Positions 40,284 to 54,138 of a stretch of 64,000 nucleotides of DNA are shown one piece after another. The notes beneath the pieces were generated by a model, which saw only the letters and a program-made list of their open reading frames with translations, was not told the origin of the DNA and did not search any database. Source of the DNA: Strongyloides papillosus (taxonomy: Eukaryota; Nematoda; Chromadorea; Rhabditida; Strongyloididae); the NCBI GenBank assembly GCA_005656395.1, contig SRSI01000071.1, positions 186,001-250,000 on the forward strand. The letters are read 5' to 3'. How positions within the stretch are numbered: position 1 is the first letter of the stretch; every line of letters begins with the position of its first letter. Position numbers and translations under genes: made by a program.

Positions 40284-42635
40284 ATGATATATGAGAATGA
40301 TGACGAGGAATTCACAAATTTCTACAAACCGAAGGTAATCTCTTCTTAGTTAAAATATAATTTTTTATACATAAATATTATACAGGGATTAATGAAAACT
40401 CTTCATAGAGTTAATGCTCAAAATTTAGAAAGTGGTGGGTTAAATAATTTTTCGGAGGCATTTCAAAGTTTCATGACAAGAGTTAAATTTTTTTCTGTTG
40501 GTAGACTAAGAAGAACTTTCTCATCTTCAGCTCTTGAATTTATGAAATATAGAACACTCCTGCCAATGATTGTTGGTAATGAATGTGATAATGGTAGTTC
40601 ATTTGATAATTTTAATACTGATATACATAAAAAAGTGTCTGATGAGATAGCGGAGTATGAAAAGGTTTTAGTTACAAATATACCATTAAGAGTTAGTACA
40701 ACACAATGTAAATCATTTTTTTCAAAATATGGTAAAATTATTAATTGTGAATTATCTTTTGATGATAGGTCAAATGGTTCCTCAACCTCTTCAAAAGGAA
40801 ATAAAAAAGTTACCAGTATAGCAGTTATTACATTTTCGACAAAAAATGGTGCTGAAAAGCTTTTAAATGCTGATCCAGAGGAATTGAAAATGTATGGACA
40901 AATGATGAAAGTTGAAAGAGTTGAGTATTCATTAAAAAAATCATTATCAAATGTAAGACCATCAAATTCAAATAATGGTTTACTATCATTTGATAATCCT
41001 AAAAAAAATATTGATGGTGGGATAATAAATCGTTTTAGTAGAACACCATCATCAAATTCTCTATCAGCTTCAAATTCCTTAAGTGAAAAAACAATATCAT
41101 GGGATGGTTTACCAAGTAGAGCAATACAAAAAATCTTAAGTTATTTAACGCATATAGAACGCTCGAGATTAGAAATAGTCAATAAAAAATGGCTAGAAGC
41201 TGGTATTAAAGTTTGGACTCAAACATCAACACTATCTTTTAAAGATCATAAAAAAATAGGAAGAATATTTACAAGGGAAAGACCATTAACATTAGAACTG
41301 CTACAACAATTTTTACAACGTGGTGGTATTAATTTAAAAAAACTTGATTTGTCATCAGTACACCATGCATTGGATGAGAAGGCATTTATTGTTATAGGAA
41401 AATATTGTAAATCACTAGAGGATTTAGATATATCTGGAATTCCAAGTACAATAAAAAATATTATATTTTTAGGGGAGTGTCTTAATTTAAAATGTTTATC
41501 ATACAGAAATATGATAAACATTAATGAAAAATGTTTCTGGTATTTAGTTAAAGGATTCGCAGATACTCTAGTAAGTATTGATTTTCGTGGTTGCAAAATA
41601 TTGAAGGGGCAATGTTTAATATCAATAACAAATTCATTAGAAAAACTTTATTTAGATGGTTGTTATGCATTAGAAGCAAGGAGTATTGATGATATTTGTA
41701 TGCAGGCTAATGGATTAAAAGTATTAAAATTAAATGGTTGTTTTAATATAACAGATGAATACATGTCATTAATTGGTAGAACTTTACTCGATTTAGAGGT
41801 TTTTTCATTACACGGAGATGGGTATAAAAATTTATCACCTTCCAGTTTGACCTGTCTAACATTATTGAAAAATCTAGTAGAATTATCATTTGACTACAAT
41901 AGTCTCATAAATGATACATTTATTATGGCATTGTGTGAATCTAATAGAAATATTAGGAAATTGTCACTTGCATATAGTGGTGATGAAATTTACGTTACAT
42001 CAAATGGAATATCTTCAATAAAATTATTAAATCAGTTAACTTATGTTGATTTAAGTGGTTTAACAGCAGTTGATGATGAATGTTTAGGAGATATTGTTAA
42101 AAATTGTAAAATATTATCCGAATGTTATTTAAGGAATTGTCCTAATTTTGATGACAAAGGATTAGAATGTTTTTTAGATGCTCCACCGTCTATTAGAAAA
42201 ATTGATATAAGTGCATGTTTAGGAGTTTCGAATAAATCCATTCAAAAAATCATTAAAAAGTTTACTTTTGATGATAATAATACAAATATTATAACTTTAG
42301 TTATTGGTTCAACAGCTGGACAAATAGAATTGTTGAGATGTCGAAATAGTAGAGTATCACTAGATTTAAATGATACAAGTTCACTACCAATGGACATATT
42401 TGTTAATCCTTCTATCAAGGAATTTGAGGAAATTGAAAATAAAATAATAGAAGAAGCAATAAAAATGAAGGATAGTGACAAAAAAAGTTTTGAAGAATGT
42501 AATCTAATGGATGTTAAAAAATCATTTATTGTTGGAGCATTAACTGGTGAGGATGAATCACCTATATTTAATAGTCATGAAGAAATGGTAGAATGGGCAA
42601 AGAATGAAGCATCTAAATTAAATATACAACTATAA
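40284..42635 (+). CDS. RRM + F-box + leucine-rich-repeat protein
   Basis: Exons 40284-40334 and 40386-42635 with a 51-base intron give 766 residues. A degenerate RNA-recognition motif covers about 108-190: KVLVTNIPLRVSTTQCKSFF, then KYGKIINCELSFDD, then IAVITFSTKNGAEKLL and MMKVERVEYS, as RNP2/RNP1 equivalents. After a Ser/Asn-rich linker, an F-box at about 255-300 reads WDGLPSRAIQKILSYL and EIVNKKWLEAG. From about 320 to 620 there are roughly ten AMN1/FBXL-type leucine-rich repeats (LKKLDLSS, LEDLDISG, LKVLKLNGC, LTYVDLSGL, IRKIDISACLGVSN). F-box/LRR proteins choose substrates for SCF ubiquitin ligases through Skp1. An RRM in the same chain is unusual and suggests RNA or RNA-bound proteins are involved; that is an inference. 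The C terminus is acidic. The minus-strand frames 41246-41596 and 42242-42481 are shadows. Confidence 0.85.
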
Positions 42636-45600
42636 ACAGCAGTCTCAAGGGAATATAAAAGTATATATAAAGTTTTTTTTTGTTTAAAGTTATATATCGT
42701 CCAATTATTATAAAAATTTTTACAATAGAATTGATTAAATACTTAAATTTATCTACTTACTCTATTTTTATTAGGTATTAATGGGATATTTTATAATCCA
42801 ACCATATTTTAATCACAATTTTCGATAAACATTTAATCATATTTAATTATTTTACTTGAATAGATATTATTTAAAATCGGTTGAACTAATTTTTATTCTC
42901 GCTCTTAATAATATTCTTAAACATAATTATAAACAAAAGAAAGTTATCACATTTGTCGTGAAAAATTTGAGAAGAAGTTTATGCTTTCAATATTTATATG
43001 TTGATTTAATTTTCCTGTTATAATGTATGCTTCTGTTTATTTAGCATGGTATACATAAAGTCTCAATGAAATTTGTTTTATATATTAAATATTAACACAA
43101 ACTTCTGAGGTTTTTTTATATTTAAAATACTTTTAAAAAGAACATGATAATAGTAAACATTAAATAAACTTTAAAGACAAAGGATTATAACATTTTAGTT
43201 GTATTTTTAATGATTAATCACTACAACGAAATTATTTTCTTTACTCTTGCTTTTAAATATTTTTAAGATTATATTTTAATATATTAGAATAGTCTTTTTT
43301 GTGGAAGTTATTTCAACTAAAATTTATTAAGAAGAAAATCTAAAACATTTTTTATTTGTTTGTAGCTTTTTTATAGCATTTGAAGTTATCTTTATATGTT
43401 ATTAGAATTTAACAATTCCTAATACTTTTATAAAAAAATTTCTGTTGTAAATATAAAATAAATGCAATAAAAACTGTTTTTTTTTTATATTTTCAAGAAA
43501 TTATTCTAAAACTTTATTTAGGACTGGAATTTTTTTGTACTTTATTTAAAATATTCCATTATACTAATATCAAAATATTATTTCTATTATGTTTTCCAGT
43601 GTAATGGTTAATATAATAAAAATTTACTTCTTTTGAATTTATAATATAAAATAATAGTAGACAAAAATCATTTATTTATTTATCAATTTTATTTAACTTT
43701 GTTAAATAATTATGTAAAATAAATTTTCAAGTAAATTAAATTTTAAATATTTACTTTCATTATTGGTAGTAATAGTATGACGTTTTTAAATTTTTAACAC
43801 AACAAGCTATATCTACACCCTTGTCTATTTATTGTTTGATGTTAATTTTTTTAAAAAAATTGTCCTTTTTTATTAACCATATTATATTTTATGGTATATA
43901 AAAAGAGGTGGTGGAAGCAAGTGATAGGGATTGTAAATAAATGTCTTAGAGAGTAACAATCCAAAAATTAGTACTTTGTAAATAATTACTTAATATACTA
44001 TTTACTTATGTCACTGTATACTTTCAATGAAAAAAGGTCGGATGCGTTGTAATCAAAAAATGATCTGATCTAGACAATGAATTTTATAATTTGTGCATTA
44101 ACAATGTTTTCTTGTATCGTGATACCTTCTAGATTTTACATCAACTACCTTTAATATTTTTCTTTTGTTTTAATTAAAAAAAACTTATAAAATTTAAAAT
44201 ATAATATTAAAATAATATTTTCTTATGATAAAAAGGTAGTTGTATATTTTTATCTTTTTTCAGTTATTTAATTCTAACTTGTATTATTTTTGTTTTCATA
44301 AAAAAGATATATCTGGTTAATTTAACCATTTTAAGTCAATTTTACTAAAGTTATCTTTTAATCTAATGCACTAAAAAGTATTTAAAGTCGTCAACAAGAT
44401 TTGACTATATACGTTATAAGTTGATTTGCTTATCACATAAAACCTAAAAATCGCTCCTTTTGCAAACAATAAAGCAATCGTTGATTGATGACATCTCTTT
44501 TTCACTAGGAATTTTCTCTATATAATGAATCTGTTTATTAAAATTAATGATTTATAATATTTAACAAACAAACCTATTTTTAAAATGATAATCTTATTTA
44601 ATATCTTATTCATAAAAATTCTTCTTTAACTTAAATTGTACTATTTTGAATTATTATTAGTTCTTATCATCATTTCCTCTAAATTTTTTTGTTTATACAA
44701 TCTGTGTTTTTACATAATCTCATTAACATTTAAACTTTTTACATTTTTACATATTTATAAAGATAACACATAACATAAAAACTTTATTCTTCTCATTTCT
44801 ACTCTATTTTTACATTATATATACAAAAAAAGATTTTTTAATTACATTTCTTTACTTTTGTTACACTCAAATGTTAATAAATTCCAATTTATACTTTAAA
44901 AAGAATTATTAAGTCTTATTGCAAGACTTCTTAATAAACAGGTGCCCTTGTTACATTGAAAAAAAGATTTTGTTTATATTTTATAAATATTTCAATGAAA
45001 ATGTTAAAATAACTTGCTTTTAAAAGTATATAGTTTGCATTAGTAATCATAAAAAGTTAAAATTAAAAAAAATTGTTTTGTAATATCATTGTTTTTTCCA
45101 ACTACATTATTTATCTAATAATTTTGTAATAAAAATTTGTTTCTATAAAATATATAAACGTTAGATTGGTTGATTCAAGTTTTTTTGTTTGCATATATAT
45201 ATCAACTTTTTTAAATTTTTTCGCAAAATCTAAGATATCTCTATGAATTAAAAAGTCAAAAGGTAAAAATTGACACTCTCATATAGTAAATATTCTTTGT
45301 TATAATTTTTAGTTAAATGAAAAATTTCTAATAACTATTGATCTACAAATTATATATTATAAGTTATGATAATAATAAAAAAAAATTTCATTAAACTATT
45401 AAAACCCTTTTCCCATGCACATATATATATCCATATATTTATTTATCTTTTTTTTAATTAACCAAACAATGGTAAATAAAAAAATTAGTAATATGGAAAT
45501 GCAAAATAACTATAATTATACAATAAATGTATATATATGATATGTCAAATTATTATCTACTTTACATTAACATTTTTTCTTTTGTAATTTTTATTCTCTA

Positions 45601-46680
45601 AAGGTGTTTTATATAAAGATAGTACAATTAATTTAAGATATTTATTTAAACTTATGATTATACATATGTGAAAATATACAAACATACATTTATCACGTAA
45701 AAATTATTTTAATGCATTTTTCATGATTTTTATTTTTAATATGAATGATTATATCAAATCTAAGACAATTTTTTTTACTGTTTCATAAAATTATTTTTTA
45801 ACACATTTGTCATAATATATTTTTAAAAGTGTATTTAAATTTTTTTCTCTTCAAAATAATTATATAATATTATTTTACATTGTTTACAAAAATTATAACT
45901 AATAAAATGTCATTTATTTTAAAAGAAATATCTTTAACACGTAGAAACTTTAAAAATTTACCTGTGGTTAATATCATTCATTTTGAGATTTAATTAATAA
46001 TCACACACTAGTGTTATGCGATTAAATGAATAGATCGTATTAGTTATTACAGTAATTAAAAACTTTACTAGATTTTAAAAATAATATTTAAAATGTTAAG
46101 AGGTATATTTCATTTATAAGTTTAACGCTAATAAATAATACTTTTTAAAATACCACGTTTTTAACTTCAGTTAAAACAACAACCAGTATTAATTGATTAT
46201 ACGCACTATTTTAGTAGTCAAGCTTTCAAATTTTTACATTTTATAAAGTTACTTCTTCTTTTTTATTTATCTAAAAAATGTGTTCAATTATTAAATTTTT
46301 TTATTTATATTAAATTACCATACAATTGTAACACACCTAATATTATATGCTTTATGATCAAAGTTTTTTCAACAATATCTAACCACTAGAAGTTCAATAA
46401 ATGTATACAAATCATTGTTATTTAAGTAGCAAACAAATAATATAATTGTCATTTATTATATTATATAATTATTAGTTATTATATTTTACAAATATTCACA
46501 AATAACTTGTAAAATAATTATTATACAACATCTTAAGTTGAAAAGCCATAATTTTATTTAATATTTCTTAAATATCTTATACATTATGTATATTTCAAAT
46601 ATTATTTTATTAATATCATCAAAAATATATATTTTTTATAAATTATTAATATGAAGAAAAAATTTTTTATTTTAGAGAAT
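42636..46680. other. Long intergenic region, no gene recognised
   Basis: About 4 kb of AT-rich DNA. There are two minor structural features. One is a TATA-like run at about 43895-43904 followed by a G-rich stretch (gaggtggtggaagcaag). The other is a small imperfect hairpin at about 44907-44935 (ttattaagtctt against aagacttcttaataa). No open frame above about 60 codons with sensible composition was found. The right end holds an acceptor-like site before the next gene. Confidence 0.45.
46664..46675 (+). other. Probable spliced-leader acceptor
   Basis: The T-rich run ending ttttattttag lies five bases before ATG 46681 and resembles the intron acceptors of this window. It cuts off the upstream in-frame ATG at 46651 and therefore decides the start of the following gene. 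Confidence 0.4.
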
Positions 46681-47697
46681 ATGACTGATATTCCTTATTC
46701 AAGACCAACTTTTGTATATAATAATCACAGAACATACTACATACCTAATCATTCTTATAATGTATATGGAAATTCATCAAATTACACAACGTCTGATTAC
46801 TTAAATTCACCGAAAAATAACAAAACTGATGATATAAAAAATTCAAGACAATCTATTGAAAATGATAGAATACATACAAAAAATTATAGTGATATTAATG
46901 GCTTCAAAAAGTATTATGAAAAATCTTATGATAAGGTTATTCAAAGTGATTTAAAAAGGAATACACTAGCAGAAAGCACCACATCAAATTACCAAAAAAA
47001 TTTTATTAAACCATTATCATATAATTCACCAGTTACTAGAAATTATTCAACATTCACCTATAAAAAACCTATTTTCCCATCGGAAAATTCATTAACAAGA
47101 AAAAAGGATTACATAATAAAACCGGCTGTACCCCCAAGACCTTCATTATATGAGAGAAATGGTTATGAAAAAGTACCACTAGTTCCAGAGAGAAATCATC
47201 CATTAAATAAAGGGTATATTGATAGTGAAAGGGCAAATAATAATAACAATAATGAGATTGAGGTTAATAAATATCAATCTTCAAAAGAATACAATCGTCA
47301 AAATGTTGAATTAGAGGGTCATATAAAAAATTCTCCCGATTCCTCTGACATTAATACATCACAAAGAAATACAAAATCAACAAATACACCAAATTCGTGT
47401 TCTAAGAATGGAGATATATGTGATATTATAGAAAAATTGAGTGATTTAAATTTTACATCAATATCATGTCAGGAAGATAATAATGATATAAACACTAGTG
47501 ATCAAGTAAATATCGTATTATCATTTGAGTTAGCAAATTTAAAACCTGTCTCAACTATTGAAAGACATGCAAGAATAATTCAATGGATTCATGCTTCCTC
47601 TGACTACTCACATTTTCCACCAACTGATGATATATTAACGGATATGGAGGATGAGATAAATTGTGATTTTATGACAATAAAATCATTATGTGTTTAA
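46681..47697 (+). CDS. Low-complexity protein of unknown function
   Basis: A single exon of 338 residues. An in-frame ATG at 46651 would add ten residues (MKKKFFILEN), but an acceptor-like site lies between the two, so 46681 is preferred. The chain is rich in Asn, Tyr, Ser and Thr, with repeated aromatic-Asn patches near the start (RPTFVYNNHRTYY). Two proline motifs could bind SH3 domains (KPAVPPRPSLY and KVPLVPER, about residues 150-175). The last 70 residues are more ordered and acidic (VNIVLSFELANLKPVSTIER, then HARIIQWIHASSD and TDDILTDMEDEI) and look like a short helical domain that I do not recognise. There is no signal peptide or membrane segment. It is probably cytoplasmic, perhaps a scaffold; function unknown. 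It converges on the receptor gene at 48388. Confidence 0.72.
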   Translation: MTDIPYSRPTFVYNNHRTYYIPNHSYNVYGNSSNYTTSDYLNSPKNNKTDDIKNSRQSIENDRIHTKNYSDINGFKKYYEKSYDKVIQSDLKRNTLAESTTSNYQKNFIKPLSYNSPVTRNYSTFTYKKPIFPSENSLTRKKDYIIKPAVPPRPSLYERNGYEKVPLVPERNHPLNKGYIDSERANNNNNNEIEVNKYQSSKEYNRQNVELEGHIKNSPDSSDINTSQRNTKSTNTPNSCSKNGDICDIIEKLSDLNFTSISCQEDNNDINTSDQVNIVLSFELANLKPVSTIERHARIIQWIHASSDYSHFPPTDDILTDMEDEINCDFMTIKSLCV

Positions 47698-48387
47698 AAG
47701 AAATTCGTTAACAGAATCGCAAGATATATAAAAAAGAGAATTGTTCATAGTTTTACAAGAAAATTTCTTTGTGATATAGATGTAATATTTTTAAATTTTT
47801 TAAACGATATTTTTCTACAGTAAAATAGTATTTTTTTAGTTCTTTATTAAAAGTTAATTGCAAATATCATTTTCTGTAATCTTTTTCTTTTAATTTTTAG
47901 CCTTTAAGATTTTATTTTATAGGTTAATTTTATGAATTAATGAAAAATTAAATATATAGATTTTACAATATGACATTAGTGGAAATTAATAATAAGATAT
48001 TTTTTTAATCAAATTAGAGTGCTTTATAGTAATGAAAAATAAAAAATTGGTTTAATTTTAAAATTATTTAAAATATGTTAAAGATTACAAATATTTAAAA
48101 AGGTATAGATTTTTTGGTTATCATACATCTTAATAATATTTTACCACTTTTTAATAAAAAATAATTTTATTAAAATTTATATTCCTGTATTAAAAATTAT
48201 TGTGATTTTGAGTATTCCTATAATTCATGTTTTTTTTTATAAATTTTAGTTGAATCAACATTAGAAAATATTTAATTTTGCATTGATATCTAAATATGTT
48301 TAAGTGCTGATTTTTTTAAATAAAATATACATACTTTAGAACTAAGTATATAAAAAAATTGATCATTGAAGGAATCATAGTTATTCC
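47698..48387. other. Convergent 3' intergenic region
   Basis: AT-rich DNA between two convergent genes, holding both 3' UTRs. No coding frame or RNA was recognised. Confidence 0.5.
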
Positions 48388-49727
48388 TCAAAATCTGTCG
48401 AATTCTGATAAATTGATGTCATCAACAACAACACCATTGTCATTATAATAAAATGATACACTTAAATTTCTATGGAAATCATCAACTCTTGGTACTCCTG
48501 CTTCACCTACTATATTACCACCAGCTGAATACCAACTTCCAAACATTGAACTAAGACTATGCATACTCCTATTTATAAAATTAGTTGGTGGATCATCTAT
48601 AAATAACAATATATTATATTTTTTAATAAGAAAAAATTATCACTATTTTTAAACATACCTGCACTTTGCCAACCTCTTGTAGTATTTTTAATATACTTTC
48701 GAAATGTTGTATTGAAAGCATTTTTATATTTTTCAAGACAAAAATAATTAAAAAAAATTTGAAAGATAATAAAAGTAAAACATTGGGTACATCTAAATAG
48801 ATAATCATTTATCATTGAGGATGATAAGGTTAGTGTAAATAATCCACATATCAATAATTGAAGTAGTGATCTAATGCTTATTATTAATGTAATCTATAAT
48901 TATAAAAATTTTAATTAATATTTTAAATATAGATTATTTCTAATATTATAATAGCTTACAGAATTGGTATCTCTATCAAAAGCTGTATTAGCAAAATGTA
49001 GTGTTTGTATATTCTTTCGTATGACATATATAATTAGTACAACAAATATTATTAATATATTAAACATTGGATTGTAGAATCGAAATTTTTCCATTATCTC
49101 ATAATACCTCCAACCAAATACATCTTTTTCATAACAATTTGATGAGATTGTTGTTGAAATATTGGAACTTACTTCAATGGGATATTGAATTATTGTGATA
49201 ACGGGTAAAGATGATAAAATTATACATATTACTAATGAACAACTATTCATTACATAACTTTGATATACCTCATGCCATACAGAGGTTAATGAATGTATTA
49301 AACGATCCAATGATTTAATAAATAAAAGTAAAAATGTTCCAGTATCATAAATAATCCATATTATTGAAAAAAAAGCTGTATAAAGACATTCTTCAGGTAA
49401 CATTGACTAAAATAAATGTTTATGTAAAAAAAATTATCATAAGACATACATTACTTCCATTATAATATGTCTTGATATGCAAACCGTAAAATCCAGCATA
49501 AACAATACTAAGTGATAATAAACAATCTGGAAAAAAATTATAATAAAACTCAATTATCTATAAATATGTAAAAAAGCACCTAAATATGAGATACCAAAAA
49601 TAAATACATAGATCCCCTGAAAAACTTGAAATGAAACTGAAATGATGAGAAAAGCAACCAAACTTGATATAATACCAACTCCAATCATAATTTCATAAAT
49701 ATACTCACCGATATCTCCATATATCAT
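48388..49727 (-). CDS. Nematode seven-transmembrane receptor (chemoreceptor-like GPCR)
   Basis: Five exons in transcript order: 49727-49580, 49526-49450, 49406-48960, 48893-48659 and 48596-48388. They total 371 residues with all phases consistent. Seven hydrophobic segments are visible: TM1 about 13-34 (IMIGVGIISSLVAFLIISV), TM2 about 40-65, TM3 around 80-105 ending LLLFIKSLDRL (a DRY-like Asp-Arg), TM4 about 122-142, TM5 about 188-207 (FNILIIFVVLIIYVIRKN), TM6 about 225-247, TM7 about 255-275. A short loop with several Ser and one Cys (SSNCYEKDVFGW) lies between TM4 and TM5. The cytoplasmic tail of about 90 residues ends acidic (DDINLSEFDRF). Small multi-exon receptors of this type are the nematode serpentine chemoreceptors (sr families). 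The superfamily call is inferred from topology and length; I cannot assign the family. Confidence 0.75.
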
Positions 49728-52700
49728 GGTAACAAATTATGCTATTTTCCTGGACAAAAAAAAATAAAAACCTTATAAAAACAAATATTAAAAATATATT
49801 TAAAATATTTCATGCTACTCTCATACAATAAAAATATTTTAAATCTTTTCTAAAATTTTTAATCAACTAATAGTGAAAACGGCATTTAGATTATCTTTCT
49901 CACGATAAAATACTTTCTTAATTCTCTCAATAACTAATATTATTTTCTTTTTTTTTTAATAATCAGTTGAAGATTAATTTAATAAAAATCTTTTTTCTAA
50001 TTAACATATCATAACAACACATAGTCTTTTTCTTGTACCTTTTTTCAATTATTTTAATTATTTTTTCTACTCTTTAAAATATTATTTTTTTTAAATTTCA
50101 TTTTATATAATTCTTAATAATAAAGTATTAGTCCCACATATATATGGTAGATGACCTATCAATATTTATTATTAAACAATTTGTTTAAGATTTGACACAA
50201 ACATCAATTATATATTTGAAAAAAAAGAAAAAACTTTTTTTTTATTTATTTAAATAATATAATAAAAAATATATAATAAATGCTTTGTTATACAAATATA
50301 TGTTGTATGATTTGTTACAAATTAATAATTTAAATAGTAAAGTATTGTCTGGGATCAACAGAAGAAAAGTTTAAATATAATAATCAAATGCTATAAATCT
50401 TATAAAAGAATGTTTCTTTTTTATTGTCATTATAAAAATATTTTACATTCCTTCATCTTGAAGTTACAATTCCTATAAGTTGTTTATTTAATAAATGATT
50501 TTATTAGATACACTTTTTAAATATATCTCATTTATGGAGACATTGAAATACTAAAAAAAAAAAGATAATTTTTTATGGCACAAACAAAGAAAATCGTACA
50601 CATTGAGTGATTTTCTTTAAATTTTTCATTTAAAACTTTTTAGTATCATTCAAATAAAATGAAGAAGTGTCAAAATTATTTATGCAATATATGGTTATTT
50701 CTTTTTATTAAAATTTTTGTTACTAAAAATTATTAATACATGACACATATTTTATTTTCCAGGTTAAATATAATTTTAACCAATTTGATAAAGCTTAATA
50801 GGTTATCTCTATCACTTTAATCACCTTTCAAATGAATGATTATTACAGAGATTTTGTTAATAAAAATAAATAAATAAAATAAAAGAAATAAATTATGTAC
50901 TGTTGTCCTTGACATGTATGTCTTTGAAGCTTAAAGCTATTAAGCTATTTTCCAATTTATTATATATATTGTTGTATAAAATAGTTTTAATGGCAATTGA
51001 CATGGTAATAGAGCAATTGGTAAAAGCAAAATCAAATTTTATAGATATAAAAAAAGACAATATTTTATTTCATCAACAGCTAAGATTAATAACAAAGACA
51101 AAGTGAAAAAGATGATTAATAATTATTAAAATTTTTATTGTTAATTATTGTTAGAAAATAATGTTTTTAATTTTAAACTATATTTACGGATAGTTTTTAA
51201 TTTTTATGTTATTTTATATGTTTTTAATTAATTTTTTTTAATATTTGTTTTATAAACTTAATTTGAATTTTAAAAAAAAGCACTTTTATATTTTATTGCA
51301 ATTAAACTATTATAATATCTTCTTTTTGATCCCTTTTAATTTTAAAATCTAAAGCCACTTTTTGTTATCTTTTTCCAATCTTTTCTCCCTATAACTTTTT
51401 TATTCATCATCGAAAATTTACATGTCCTATTGACTGAATAATCTTTGTCATATCAAATAGTCCATATTGTATATATCAAATGTTAGACGTCATTTTATAA
51501 ATGACCTTGTTTTGAAGCGTTAAAGTATGTTATGAAGCTCAGTAAGAAAGCACTAACGCTTACTTTTGTATGTCTCTCTCTTTTATAGATGTAAATAAAT
51601 GTTACATGATTTCTATGTATACACACACATTATATTGCACAAAAGACCTTTATCAATAAGATAAAAGTAGTTTTAATAACATAAGGATTGTTCTCATTTT
51701 TACATTCCCACGTCTAATCATGGAAGTTGCTTTAGTTAATTATGCATATAAATAAAAAATAATATTTATGATAAATATTTATGAACAGGTAGCTATAAAA
51801 AATTAGAATATGAACAGAGAACTTATTATAATAGTATTTTTATAAATATTTCATTTATTTTAAAAAAAGGTTATTGAGATAAGTAAATTAAAAGAATGAC
51901 AATAAAAAATTTTTTACACTTAAAAAAAACTATTCAACCGTTCGGGCATTAAATTTAATTTTCTATCGTTCATGTTATTTTATTAACAACAATAAATTTT
52001 TTAAACAATATTATATGTACAAACAGTCTGTTAAAATGTTTCACTGTAAATAAAGAATAAAAAATATATTTTATATTTATGCGCCATTAACGATCACAAC
52101 GCTTCATTAAAATGTTTCTTTCCATTAGAAGAAATTTTTATAGGAAAAAAATTATTCAAAATCACATTTACAATAATATAATAATAATTTTTTTGGCCTT
52201 ACTTTATTTATATATTACCTTCTTCCTATGGAGGAATGTAATTATTAGTTTTTTTAAAAGGTAAAATAATTATAAAATGGTATTTTACGATTTTTAAAAT
52301 CTAATTGATGTGAGGATAAAAAAAACATTATTTTAAAATTTTATTGATATTTAAATTTTTTTAATATTATTATTGACGACAATTGAACATTATAAGTTAT
52401 AAAAATTAAATTAATTTTATTATCGCAAGTAAGCTAATTATTCTTTTGTTTGGAAATTTATTATTTATACATTCATTAAATTATATTTATCCTTAATACA
52501 AACTACTATTCTTTGTTTTCAAAATGCATTATTTTTGTATGTCATGCCATTTTACTTATTATATATATGTTTATTTCATTGTTTTGATTATACAAGCATT
52601 CAAGTATAAAATGTATTAGTAAGTAATTATAATTTAACTGTTTATATTGTATCACTTTTGATTTAACAATAAAAAAAGTCAAAAGAAATATTAAAGTATG

Positions 52701-54138
52701 AGATTACTACTTATAAATCTCAGTATGAATATCATTTATATTCTTTGTCTTATTGTTCTTTAATTACTTTTTATTTATGATGTTCTTATCTTCAAAGGAG
52801 ATAAAGCTTAAAAACTAATTTCCATATATTTGTTAAAGTTATCTTATGTATAACGCTCTTCACAGTATACTTTTAAAACGTATCTCTTCTCATTTTTTAT
52901 AATATACTTCAATCATCTAACATACATATACATATTTATAAGCACCAATATCCGAATATACATTTATTATAGAATGAAATAATACAAAAAGGTGCCAAAT
53001 AAAATGTTCACCTCCTATCTAATAAACTTATAGTCAACCCCTTTAATGCTAAATACGTTAAAATTTGGTACATTTTAAAATTTTAGATTTGAATGGATGT
53101 CTTCATTGGTGTAAGCTATTGTTTGATAGGTTAAAAAATTGTACAATGGTGATTGATATAGCATTTTATTGTCAACAACTGTGAGTTAATGTCATTTTTA
53201 TTGTTACTGAGAAAATAAATTATTTCGATTTTTATTACTAGCTTTTGTTATTTTATGTTTTATTTTTTTAATTTTATTAGGGGCTAGGATTTTTATTTCC
53301 TTATCATTTTGATGTATATGTGTTCATGGGTGATTTTTGTATCATTATAGATCATATACATATAGGAAGAGGTTCTCCTTAAAATTGATTTTGGTAATTT
53401 ATGTAAAAATAAAAAAATATATGCATAATCAAATATGTAAATATTTTTTTTGATAATCAATTAATGAATACTTCCCATCTAATTCAGTAAAATAATTTTT
53501 TTTCAAAGACATTTTCAATAGATTCTTAGGAAAGTACAATTAATCACATCACTTTTCTTCATTTGCACTTTTTGCAAATACTCCTACAAGAATATTTGAT
53601 ATATAAATTTCTTTTGACAAAAAAATTTTTTTTATTCAAATATTCATTGTATTTTAGATTGGCGGCGCGCGATTCTTCTTTAGGAAAGTTAACTTACAAA
53701 TTCTATTTTCAAATTTCTTTTTTACAAAAAAAATTATACATATAGTTAGAGTAACTATTATTAAATGTTAATATTTCACTGTTAAGCATTTAATGATTGC
53801 GCAACTTTTCTATTTTTCTCCTTCATAGTTCAGTTAGCTTCATAAATAATACAACCTACAAAAGGTTAAAAAGCTTTTGACAGTAAAGTTTTATAACACT
53901 ATACTGTTAAAAATAGTTAATTTACTTTTAAGTATATATATATTTAGAAATGATTTGAAGCATACTCATCAAATTTGATATTATTTTCTTTTTATTATAT
54001 CAATTATAAAATTGTTTCCCATATTTTATCTTACCATTTTTATACAATCATTGCTTGATAATTCCCTATAATTTATGGTGAATTCTCGGTCACGAAGCAT
54101 AAAGCAACAATTGTACTACTTTATATTATGTTTTATTA

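Noticed and set aside
44907..44935. Imperfect hairpin resembling a terminator or microRNA precursor
   Set aside because: Only about 12 pairs with a bulge, too short for a nematode microRNA precursor and not near a gene end.
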